Below, piece by piece: positions 33,686 to 43,883 of a stretch of 64,000 nt of DNA. This DNA comes from Triglochin maritima (taxonomy: Eukaryota > Streptophyta > Magnoliopsida > Alismatales > Juncaginaceae), in the NCBI GenBank assembly GCA_963682175.1, contig OY821771.1, positions 15,189,001 through 15,253,000 of the forward strand, read 5' to 3'. The translations under genes were made by a program, and so were the position numbers. Within the stretch, counting starts at the first letter, position 1. Each line of letters starts with the position of its first letter. The notes under the pieces are model-generated. The model was not told the origin of the DNA. It worked only from the letters and a program-made list of their open reading frames with translations, and made no database searches.

Positions 33686-35210
33686 TGATTGACATCATTT
33701 CATGTTTATATTTGTATCTTATATCCATTATCTTTCACCTAAACAATGCTATGTTACGAGTTTTATGTTTAGTTTTCAGGAATAAATAAGTTTGAAGAGA
33801 AGAGCCACGAAAAGACCCAAAAGCAGGAAAAAAAGACTTAATTGTGAGACCTAGGGACTGAGATGCAATGGAGAAGGACCTGATCGTAAGACCGAAGGAC
33901 CTAAGAGCAAAACAGGAAACTCCACACCATCATGGGGAGTATTTTGGCAATTCAATTCGGGTCGGAGCTCCAACAAACCAAGTAGATGCATCCAAGACCA
34001 ACAAATCCATCAAGCAAAGCCCACAACCAAAAGCAACTCGATCTGAAGTTTATAGACCGCCAATTGGAGGTCCATATAGCCCCAGATCCGCTAAGCTTTC
34101 TCCTGGACTTGTATTATTATGTGTTTAGGCTATTTTTGGTATTGGTTTAGTCCCACATCGGGGGATTGTCCCCGATTAGCTTTTTCCATGCTTATAAATA
34201 GAACTCTTCACCTTCCATTGTAATTACCCATTGCTTGGTGGCATTCTCTCTACTAAGGAGTGAGCCTTGAAGCAAAAACTCAAGCTGGAGAAGAATGCTA
34301 CCTTCAATGTGAGTCATTTGTTAATAAAATAATTCTTCTAGTTTCTTTTAATCTTGTCTTTTAATTTGTGCATGTTTGTTTAGTCTTTCCTTTCCTTTTA
34401 TGTTTCTTTAATACTTCTTGCCTTCTTAGTTAACTTTTATTTCAGTATTATGCTTTCTCTTGTTAATTTAGTTAGTGTAATGAGTAGTTTCATCCCCATT
34501 TGGGGGGTGGAGAAATATGTGATATAATCATGTAGTGTATTAAGTGTGTGTTATCTTTATCCCTTGAGCTTTATATGATTTCCATAACCATCTAATGGGT
34601 CTCCACTCTTATCTTTGATATGCTAATGCTCTTGAATGAAGCTTAGCTTATGCTTTGATTAGTGGATCTATTTTATGGGGAATGATAAGGTTAGGATATG
34701 GATAGGAGTTAATATTGGAAACACAATTTGTAGTGTATGTGCTCTTGTTGCCTTTACCTTAGCTAATGTCTTGTATGTTTTAATGATGTAGTGAAATCTT
34801 AATTCATGTGGAGGCATAGTAGGGTATAGTCTTTATACTTGAGTTCATGTAGCTTCATTCCAATTATTGTCTTGTATGTTTTAATGATGTAGTCTTATCT
34901 TAATTCATGTGGAGGCAAAGTTGGATGTAGTTTTATGATTTCATGCACTACATGTTGTGAGGAGCTTAATGAACACACACACACTTCTTTATGTTCACAT
35001 TATTTCTCTACCCCCTTTGGGGTTTAGTTTTCTTGCTTCTTTTCCATTTCCATTTGCGTCTTAGTGTAGTTTAGTGTTACCAACCTTTCTTCCCTTTCTT
35101 TACCTCTCGCCATCGCACAAACCAAGTGTCGACACACCTCCCAGTGGACGACCCGTATTTGCCACCGCTTCAACGCGGCCGTGCACTTGCGGTTAAATAT
35201 AAATCAATCA
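33686..35210 (+). repeat. 5' LTR of the family B element
   Basis: Begins TGATTGACATC and ends AAATCAATCA. It contains GACCGCCAATTGGAGGTC (34055-34072), a hairpin and TATA box at 34157-34200, and CACACA-rich sequence near 34975. Confidence 0.94.
34157..34200 (+). promoter_or_regulatory. Hairpin and TATA box of the family B LTR
   Basis: ATCGGGG-GATTGT-CCCCGAT (34157-34176) stands 16 bp upstream of TATAAATA (34193-34200). The 3' LTR repeats it, with TATAAATA at 39963-39970. In the reversed relative the hairpin is ACCGGGG/CCCCGGT type (28218-28237), so a T-A pair is replaced by C-G and pairing is kept. Confidence 0.65.
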
Positions 35211-35216
35211 AGCTTT

Positions 35217-35234
35217 TGGCGCCGTTGCCGGGGA
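35217..35234 (+). other. Primer binding site, tRNA-Asp type (family B)
   Basis: TGGCGCCGTTGCCGGGGA, 6 nt after the LTR end, the same 18 nt as in family A. Confidence 0.9.
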
Positions 35235-35369
35235 GGTGCTCTGTCCAGACGTTGGTTTGGACGATTCGAGGGGTTTTTAATTTTTTGTTTCCAGTTTGTT
35301 GTAGTTTCAGGGAACCTACGGATCAAGGGGAGGCTACTGGAGAAGTTTTAGGACCAGAAGCTACAAAAG

Positions 35370-35408
35370 GACCGCCAATCAGCGGTCTGGGACCGCCAAT
35401 TGGCGGCC
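35370..35408. repeat. Palindrome pair in the family B leader
   Basis: GACCGC-CAATCA-GCGGTC (35370-35387) and GACCGCCAATTGGCGGCC (35391-35408). Start-to-start distance is 21 bp. The pair lies about 140 bp downstream of the primer site, the same relative position as the family A pair. Confidence 0.9.
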
Positions 35409-36340
35409 TGGTGAGCCTCAATTGTTCTCAAATTTGTTCCAGTTGTTATATTCTTCATGTTAGTTATCTGGGAGAACAATTTTGCATGCTGTGACTTCTA
35501 ATTTGCTCCCAGATTTAATTTCAATCCCCTTTAATCAACTTGGACCATAAAATTCAAAGCAAAAGATTAGACTCCTTGCCATCTAGGTCATGCATCATGT
35601 GTAGACCTTGCATGCATTTGTCTTTTCTTTTCTTTACATTTTGTTGTTGATTGCTGGCGTGAGGTACGTGCACCCAAATCTCTCATTCATGCATGTTTCG
35701 ATCATGCATTAGTTAGTAAGGTGCATCGGGACAAGAGTGAGTTGAGCGTTTGATTGGAGTGATTGATTGCTAGATTTAAGCTCAAAACGCTACTAAGGAG
35801 AGACTGTCCCATAAAAGATAAGGTGGGGGATTTCATCACCCTTTCCTTGGCCCCAAAAACCACTCTTAATAAAGCCTTAACTAAAAGCAAGTAGACATTG
35901 GCCCTAGGATTGCGGGCGCACTAGGAGAGTAATCTAGTTGAGACCGTCATGACCTGATCGGCGTTGCCTACCTTGTCGATAGTAGGAGGTACTGGATCTC
36001 CGGATCTGGTATCACTTGCTGGGCATTGTGGTCCTCGTTGTAGGGAGGTGAGACGTGTCGAGGCTAGTGACCTCGAAGTTAGGCGTCGTCTAACCTAAGG
36101 ACCCATTGCCTTTCATTGTTTGAGTCGTGCTTGCTAGTTAGGCTTCTTCCTGATCCCTCTACCCACGCTAGCTTTAGGGATTCTTCCCTTCTCCTCTGAG
36201 TCATCTTCTTCTCACCTACTTCTACGTTTTAGTCTCCTCCCCTTTACACTCTCTAGTAGCGTTTTAGGGTCGAGTCGAGCACTTTTTGCGAGCTTAGCCT
36301 CGTGGTGGTGAGAGTGGTCAACTCGAGAGTTTTTCTTGAG

Positions 36341-37830
36341 ATGGATGGTTACATGGGCGACCATCCATATCATTGTTGGGACCAGGACAATTCTCCCTGG
36401 TACTCCGGACCCATGCAACCTGGGGTGGCTCAGACTAACACCCCGTATGGTTGGGATGATCGCAATTGTGTGACTGAGCAATCTTCATATTGGGGTAACA
36501 TGAGAGAGGCACCGACTGCTAGACCACAATCTAGTTTCGTCGGATCATACACTGGTCATCAAACTGAGACATTGCAAGAAACTTTGGCCTCTTCCATGCG
36601 TGCGGCAGACGACATGTTTGTACCGGTGGCTCCAGTACCCGTACCATGCGACTGTTGTGGGTTGAGTGGTCATGTCTCAAGGGAATGTCCTTATGTTCCC
36701 CAGAGCCTGAGTATGAGCATACATTTTCCCAAAATGCTCATTATGACCATTACGCATCCGCGTACAATCCGAGAGTGATGGATTCATGGGGAGACAATTC
36801 ATATCCAAATTCTTATACTTCATGTTCACCCCAGTATCCTCCTCCCGAATACCCAGAATTCTACCAACACCCCACTCCAAATCATTGGACTCATTCTCAG
36901 CCAATCAACACCCAACCCCAAAATTTCCCAAGCTCTGACTTGGACCTCATCGTTGACCGCATACCTGATTCCTTGAAACAAACTTTCCTTACGTTCATGG
37001 AAACCACTCAACAGTCCATACAAAATATGGCACTGCAAGTGAGTCAAATGTCGCAGCAATTACGTGAACGCGAGGAGAGTGACATTTCATGTCAACATGA
37101 GGATTTATCTTCTGAAATCGAACCACCACCACATCCACAAATTCAAAGCACAATCTTTCAAATTCAAACTCCTAGTCAGTCTGAGGGACTTGGGGTTTCA
37201 ATTCACGATCACTTGGTGGAGGATTCGATTCCAACTGAGAATAGCTTGGAACAGTTCTATTATGAGTCGGCACAGGATTGTGCCTTACCTTTTTGTCCCG
37301 TGGCCCTTGAGCCACATGATCTTATTGTTGTACCTCCTAAGGACTCACCTTTGGTTGAGCAAGAGCTCCCTAGTACCCTTAATCTCATACGACCTGATGA
37401 GAGTTTGCCTCTCACTATTGTTCCTGATCATCTTGGAAATGATGGAACATCAAACAACTACATTGCTCATGAGGGTATTAGGAGTTCCTTGGAGGATACC
37501 TTGGGTATGAGACCCACTGTTTGTTCGCATGGTGTGTCGGACATGCCTAACGAGGTTCTTGACCTCGTTCCAACGCACCAGCCTGTTGGTTGGAGAGTTT
37601 GGATTGCCGATCATAACTTCAGCAGCGCAACAGGAGAAACTCTTCTTCCGTTGCCCCTCATTTCCCAAACTCTTGAGAGGTTCAAGCTCTTTCAGTTTGA
37701 TCCTTTGAATGAGACACATTTGCGTCCAATTCACGAACCTCTCATTTCATCTGGTGCTCTTTGTGAAGGGGGCCCACGCATGAGTATTCTGGCCCCACGT
37801 GGTGTCATGTTCCCTTTCCAAGTGCATTGA
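36341..37830 (+). pseudogene. Gag-derived zinc-knuckle protein of family B, frameshifted
   Basis: Homologue of the protein at 21579-23051, collinear along its whole length (start MDGYMGDHPYHCWDQDN; knuckle CDCCGLSGHVSREC; end GGPRMSILAPRGVMFPFQVH). A five-C run in family A (21936-21940) has four Cs here (36698-36701), so the frame shifts just after the knuckle. The upstream frame stops at 36778, while the downstream frame is open from 36646 to 37830. Translated separately, the N-terminal and C-terminal halves remain intact and similar. Either the protein is lost in this copy or a frameshift is used; the former is simpler. Confidence 0.85.
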
Positions 37831-39455
37831 CCCACTCTTGAGGTTCCCATTTGATGTCTTTTGACAAATGAAGATGGGAACTTATGTTTGTACATAGTTA
37901 TATAAAAAAAAGAAAAAAAAAGAAAAAAAAGTACAATAAAAGACTCCTTCAGTGAGCATCGATTGTAGTGGGCCCCAACCCTTGAGTATTTGGGCTCCAT
38001 TTCTTTCACGTATTTGTAACCTTTCTTTTGCATCTCACAGGTTTTGAGGGAATTCGGGTTTGTGTCCATCAACATGGCCTTGAACTTCCCTTTGTACTTC
38101 ATGTTGGTGAGATCTCTCCTTTTTTCATGCATAAATCCATGTAGTATCTTGCTCACATTCATTGACGACAATGCATGAAGTAGGTGTGGGGGGTGTTTTA
38201 CGTGTGTACATAGTCGAGTCTTTTCTTTTGATTTTATTTTCTTTTGTTTGAATTTTTAGGGTCATGTTAGTGTGCTGCATTTAATATTGATATATCTGCT
38301 TGCCATGATCCTTGGGTGACTTGTCTTCTTTTGCTTGCCTAGTGCTTTAAAATTTCCACATTTCTTTCAAAATCTTCATGTGTTTGCGAAAGAAAATGTT
38401 TTGTGGGTTTTGCGTGTGTTTAGCATGTGCAAAACCGTTGAGAGGCAAAGTAAAAAGAAAGCTCCCAAAATTGTCTTGAACTTGATGCATTAGGATATCT
38501 AGTAAAATGACTTTAGGATTTATCGAGTCGTTAGGATGCACCCCAGTTTTCCCTTGGGGGTGAGTAATCATAGGGTTTCAGTGCTCAAACATTTAATGAA
38601 GTCCACCCTGAACCTAGTGAGTCAATAATTCGTGTCTGTTAACTTAAGGAAGTTTGTTGTAGTCAAGGACCCTCTAAATCCTGTTGTGAGACATTAGTGT
38701 AGGGGTTTTAATTCATGTGTAGATAAGAAATAAGTGAGTAGGTGTTCTCTCTTCTCGCACGGCTCCTATCACTCGGGAAAGTAGGTCTGAGGGGACTTTG
38801 TGTCTGGTGCTTTCGAGTCATCTGACTTGGGATGCGCCGACCGAACTCCCGTTACACGGGTGGTAGGGATTGCCCTATGTGGAGATTTGGGGAAAGGTGT
38901 ACGTGATAGTGTAAGTCCTCATGGGCAATGATGCACGAAACTTGTCCCTGGGAGAATGAAGCTCCAACTAATAAAAAGAAAAAAAAGAAAAAAAATGTGT
39001 GAAAAGAAACAAAAAGGAAAAAAATGGTAATTCAAATAAGAACCTTAATGGACTTTACACTGTGTAGCACTTGAGGATGTTGAGGTTGTCCATGTCTTTC
39101 ACTTAATTCCTTATTTAACTTGCACGAATGGTTCATTAGGTTAGAGGTGTGGACTGATCACCTATATAGAGTCGGCCCGAAGCATTACTGCGTCCATTGA
39201 TCGACAAAATATTTCCAACGAGTCGAGGTCTAGATTGAATAATGCATCTTGTTCGGATTTTGTGGGTATATCCGCTGAAAACCCTCAGGAGATAACACTC
39301 CTCCTCCTTGGCAACAAGGAGGTTTAACAGCTTGTTGCACGTGCTAAGTGCAACCGTGATTCCTACGAAAGTGAGTTATGATTTCTTGTTTTTCGTATGC
39401 TTTTTCCTTTCTTTGTTTTGCTCTAGACTAGCAAAAACTTAGGTGTGGGGGTATT
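37831..39455 (+). other. 3' noncoding region of the family B element
   Basis: Noncoding, parallel to 23052-24320. Landmarks are an A-rich run near 37903-37930, CATTGACGACAATGCATG (38160) followed by a G-run, and GGGTATATCCGCTGAAAACC (39264), which occurs also at 24136. The ORF at 38347-38571 (minus) is not conserved in family A. Confidence 0.75.
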
Positions 39456-40991
39456 TGATTGGCATCATTTCATGTTTATATTTGTATCTTATATCCATTA
39501 TCTTTCACCTAAACAATGCTATGTTACGAGTTTTATGTTTAGTTTTCAGGAATAAATAGGTTTGAAGAGAAGAGCCATGAAAGGACCCAAAAGCAGGAAA
39601 AAAGGACTTAATTGTGAGACCTAGGGACTGAGATGCAAAGGAGAAGGACCTGATCGTAAGACCGAAGGACCTAAGAGCAAAACAGGAAACTCCACACCAT
39701 CATGGGGAGTATTTTGGCAATTCAATTCGGGTCGGAGCTCCAACAAACCAAGTAGATGCATCCAAGACCAACAAATCCATCAAGCAAAGCCCACAACCAA
39801 AAGCAACTCGATCTGAAGTTTATAGACCGCCAATTGGAGGTCCATATAGCCCCAGATCCGCTAAGCTTTCTCCTGGACTTGTATTATTATGTGTTTAGGC
39901 TATTTTTGGTATTGGTTTAGTCCCACATCGGGGGATTGTCCCCGATTAGCTTTTTCCATGCTTATAAATAGAACTCTTCACCTTCCATTGTAATTACCCA
40001 TTGCTTGGTGGCATTCTCTCTACTAAGGAGTGAGCCTTGAAGCAAAAACTCAAGCTGGAGAAGAATGCTACCTTCAATGTGAGTCATTTGTTAATAAAAT
40101 AATTCTTCTAGTTTCTTTTAATCTTGTCTTTTAATTTGTGCATGTTTGTTTAGTCTTTCCTTTCCTTTTATGTTTCTTTAATACTTCTTGCCTTCTTAGT
40201 TAACTTTTATTTCAGTATTATGCTTTCTCTTGTTAATTTAGTTAGTGTAATGAGTAGTGAGTAGTTTCATCCCCATTTGGGGGGTGGAGAAATATGTGAT
40301 ATAATCATGTAGTGTATTAAGTGTGTGTTATCTTTATCCCTTGAGCTTTATATGATTTCCATAACCATCTAATGGGTCTCCACTCTTATCTTTGATATGC
40401 TAATGCTCTTGAATGAAGCTTAGCTTATGCTTTGATTAGTGGATCTATTTTATGGGGAATGATAAGGTTAGGATATGGATAGGAGTTAATATTGGAAACA
40501 CAATTTGTAGTGTATGTGCTCTTGTTGCCTTTACCTTAGCTAATGTCTTGTATGTTTTAATGATGTAGTGAAATCTTAATTCATGTGGAGGCATAGTAGG
40601 GTATAGTCTTTATACTTGAGTTCATGTAGCTTCATTCCAATTATTGTCTTGTATGTTTTAATGATGTAGTCTTATCTTAATTCATGTGGAGGCAAAGTTG
40701 GATGTAGTTTTATGATTTCATGCACTACATGTTGTGAGGAGCTTAATGAACACACACACACTTCTTTATGTTCACATTATTTCTCTACCCCCTTTGGGGT
40801 TTAGTTTTCTTGCTTCTTTTCCATTTCCATTTGTGTCTTAGTGTAGTTTAGTGTAACCAACCTTTCTTACCTTTCTTTACCTCTCGCCTTCGCACAAACC
40901 AAGTGTCGACACACCTCCCAGTGGACGACCCGTATTTGCCACCGCTTCAACGCGGCCGTGCACTTGCGGTTAAATATAAATCGATCAATCA
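39456..40991 (+). repeat. 3' LTR of the family B element
   Basis: 1536 bp, starting TGATTGGCATC and ending TCGATCAATCA, followed by the target duplication TGTAA. Confidence 0.94.
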
Positions 40992-40996
40992 TGTAA

Positions 40997-41577
40997 CAAT
41001 AAAGTGAAAAGAACATGCTTTATAAACTGTAATTTGAACTTAAGTTTACTCATCGTATGATTTATTTTTATGTTTTAATTGACAATTGACGTGAAATGTT
41101 TTTTTCAACTCAAGAAAATAAATTAATTCTTAGTAAAATTGTAAATATTGTGTTTTTATTACCAAATTGAAACAAGTGAAACATAGTAACGAGCCATTCT
41201 CCCACTATTGCTGAACCATGTTTTTGTATTTGTCCAATTTCTATATGCCTTTTCTTGATTCCTTTGAAAACCAAGTCAATTGGAAATCAAGTCATTAAAT
41301 TATTGTGAGATACCATTTACTGTGGAACAAAGTACAATTTTAGACATATACCTTGCAAGATACATTCTAAAAACAAATCAAAATGCACGGGCACTCAAAT
41401 TTTCATGTCATTTAATGATAGGATTGTATTTCATTGTAACACCAATCATCAGTTCTTAGTGAATTGAAGGGTATTAAAGTATTTAATGTTTGCTAGATCC
41501 CTTGATTGTCATCTATTAATGAATGTTTTGTCTATTGAGAGATTACTTGCCACAACAATTCAAATGTTACATTAGAA
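40997..41577. other. AT-rich interval without recognisable gene
   Basis: No ORF, repeat or LTR end that I recognise. It is the continuation of the host sequence interrupted by the family B element. Confidence 0.5.
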
Positions 41578-42225
41578 CTAGAAAATAAAGCTAGCCTAAG
41601 GAGAATAGTAAGGAAGAAGGAAGGGGGAAGGATTACAAATGTATTTATAGAAAATTAGAGGGTCTGGATGAATCTGCGTGTGATCGGACGGCTGTAAATC
41701 AGATATGGATCTTGCGTATTGCGCTGACCCGACAACCCGACTCACCAGAGAAATTTGGGTCGATCCGTCCAACCAGATCCGCCAATGGTGGATTTTAATA
41801 TGCCATTTGTGAATTTCGGGTCGGATCGACCTCTAATTTCACCAGTAGCTTAAATGTACCATTTTCGCACTTGGGGTGCACCCAGAGTCGTTGGTTCGAA
41901 CCCATTTGGTTTTAACTGCTGTATTACTCCTCAAGTTCTTGACACTTTGGTCTTTTGTACCCAACATATTTTCTTTGCACTTAGGTCCTCCGGGGTTTTC
42001 ACTTGGGTTCATCCTGATTTTTTGTCCAGTCCTTGAGCGTTACAAACAAGTCTAGAAGGCTTCCAAATCAGTCCTTTCTTCTTGCATTTAGGTCATTTTC
42101 GTTTTCTTTCTTTCTTTATTACCTGAAACACATCAAACACATCAAACAAACACTCGAATAACACAAAATTGGGGTAAAATAAATGATATATAGCATGAAT
42201 ACAATGTATGATATGCTACTAATCA
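41578..42225 (-). repeat. LTR fragment, family C, minus strand
   Basis: Matches the LTR start region of the solo LTR at 61785-63252. It ends (plus-strand view) GATATGCTACTAATCA, which on the minus strand is the LTR start TGATTAGTAGC. It holds a palindrome (ATCCGCC-AAT-GGTGGAT, 41777-41793). The other half of the LTR is missing. Confidence 0.75.
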
Positions 42226-42339
42226 CTCGCATGTGCTTCATAGCATTAGAAGATGAATAAAGTGAGGTATCTTCTAGATCTTGCTCTAGCCATAGTTCTA
42301 GCTATAGTTCGAACAATGATTCACATTCTTTTGATGAAC

Positions 42340-43035
42340 TACACCACATTTCATGAGCTAGTTGATAAATATGAGGTCGCTTGTGAAAACAACAAACTAG
42401 CTTGAAAGAACATTGATGAATTTATACCAAATTCGAGGGACAATAATGAAAAGAATGAGGTGCTTGCTAGACATGATAGACTTACATTAGAACTTGATAG
42501 TCGAAAAGCAACACCTTTTGATGTTGAACAACTAGATCTTAATGAATGCAATGTTCAAGTAAGAAAAGATCTACAGAAGTTCACTAAAGGAAAGAGAATG
42601 CTTGACATGCTTATAGGTAGTCAAAAACAATCATTAGATGAGCATGGTTTGGGATACAATGCAAAGTTTCAACAAGAGTCATATAGTTCATACTACTTTA
42701 CATGGCAAGCATTTCTTTGTGAAACAAAGTTCCTCAAGTGTTTTGGCCCCTAAAACCAAAATGGTTTGATACCAAAAACTAGCATTCAAGGAGCTAAGGT
42801 TGTTTGGGTACCAAAATTTTCACATGTAGTTACTTAGAAGGAGAATGGTCGAAAACGATCAGCTCAATAAAGAAAAGATACATCTCAAGGTTCAAATTAT
42901 CATTCAGATCAAATTCATAATACCAGATTTGCTTTTGAAAGAAGATTATCACCATATGCCAAACCGAGGATAAAAAGTTGGATAACATTTTTCAATCCTC
43001 TTATTCATGTGGAATTGGTTCTAGTCTAGGAAATT
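42340..43035 (+). pseudogene. Copia-type Gag remnant (SIRE/Maximus-like)
   Basis: Readable blocks are RHDRLTLELDSRKATPFDVE, KFTKGKRMLDMLIGSQKQSL, DEHGLGYNAK and, in another frame, GAKVVWVPKFSH. In SIRE-like Gag proteins the coiled-coil part followed by a GLGY box has this form. Several stops and frame changes make it a relic. It may be the 5' part of the same copia element as 46400-47400, the two having been parted by later insertions. Confidence 0.65.
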
Positions 43036-43090
43036 TGGATGCTAAATTATATATCATATCACATTTTTATGATCATGCATATCTCTTGTG

Positions 43091-43883
43091 TTGGCTCAAT
43101 AGGCCTTATTGTACTCTTTGTTATGATTGTCTCTAAACTCTAACACTTAATCTAATGAATCAATTCTTAAACACACATACACTATACACCATACTTATGC
43201 ATATTTCTATCTTATTACATGTTGACGACTCAAAGGAAAATGGATTTCTAGACAAGACATGTAATAAAGTTCAAAAAGACTTGTAATCTTACCTTCTATT
43301 GAGTACTAGGGTCTTTCGTAAACTTGGGCACAAATTGAACTCATGATCAAACACCTAGAACATCATTAAGTTATGTACACGCCACTTTTAGACGACTACC
43401 TCATCCTTTCAGTAGTCTAAATCCCACAAGTCACCAAGCTTCGGACGACCTGGTCACTCTTTCAGTCGTCTGAATCCATAGTCAATAAACATCAAACTTT
43501 GGCCAACCCAGTTTTGGACGACCCATTTACCCTTTCAATCATTCGAATCTAAAGTTAGTAAAATCAGTTCTTATCTTCCCAATTTTGGATCACACGTTTC
43601 CCGATTCAGTCGTCCAAATAATTTCTTGGATTTACATATCTTTTCTTTTCATTTATTTTGGACGACTGGTTGGCTCGTTTAGTCGTCTGAACTTGCTTGT
43701 CTGTTATAACCATTGTCTTGCTGTTTCGGATGACTGGTTCACTCATTTAGTCATCCAAACCATGTTTCCTTAAAGGTGTTTATACCAAAAATAATTGTTG
43801 TATTATGTCAAAGATTTAGGTTTTTTCAACATCTCATTATATCATCTTTATTTTGGGCGTACATTACATATGTCAGATGTTCG
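43091..43883 (+). repeat. SIRE-like LTR fragment with hairpin motifs
   Basis: It starts TGTTGGCTCAATAGGCC, similar to the start of the solo LTR at 10068, followed by the shared stretch GACATGTAATAAAG. The middle carries inverted pairs: 43387-43421 (TTTAGACGACT/AGTAGTCTAAA), 43440-43474 (TTCGGACGAC/GTCGTCTGAA), 43658-43690 and 43728-43756 (perfect GGATGACT/AGTCATCC). The 3' end of the LTR is missing. Confidence 0.65.

Larger units (their letters stand above)
33686..40991 (+). mobile_element. Complete non-autonomous LTR retrotransposon, family B (Athila-derived)
   Basis: 7306 bp with LTRs of 1525 bp (5') and 1536 bp (3') and a perfect target duplication TGTAA (33681-33685 and 40992-40996). The LTR length difference is a 7-bp duplication (GAGTAGT near 40254) plus 4 bp near the 3' end. 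I count about eleven substitutions, so it is older than the family A insertion. It holds a tRNA-Asp primer site, a leader with the shared motif (35826), one frameshifted gag-derived ORF, a 3' noncoding region and the polypurine tract AGGTGTGGGGGTATT (39441-39455). No polymerase genes. Confidence 0.94.

Noticed and set aside
41854..42036. Sequence GTTGGTTCGAACCC near 41890 as a tRNA T-arm
   Set aside because: It is part of a family C LTR fragment. No D-arm, anticodon stem or acceptor pairing around it.
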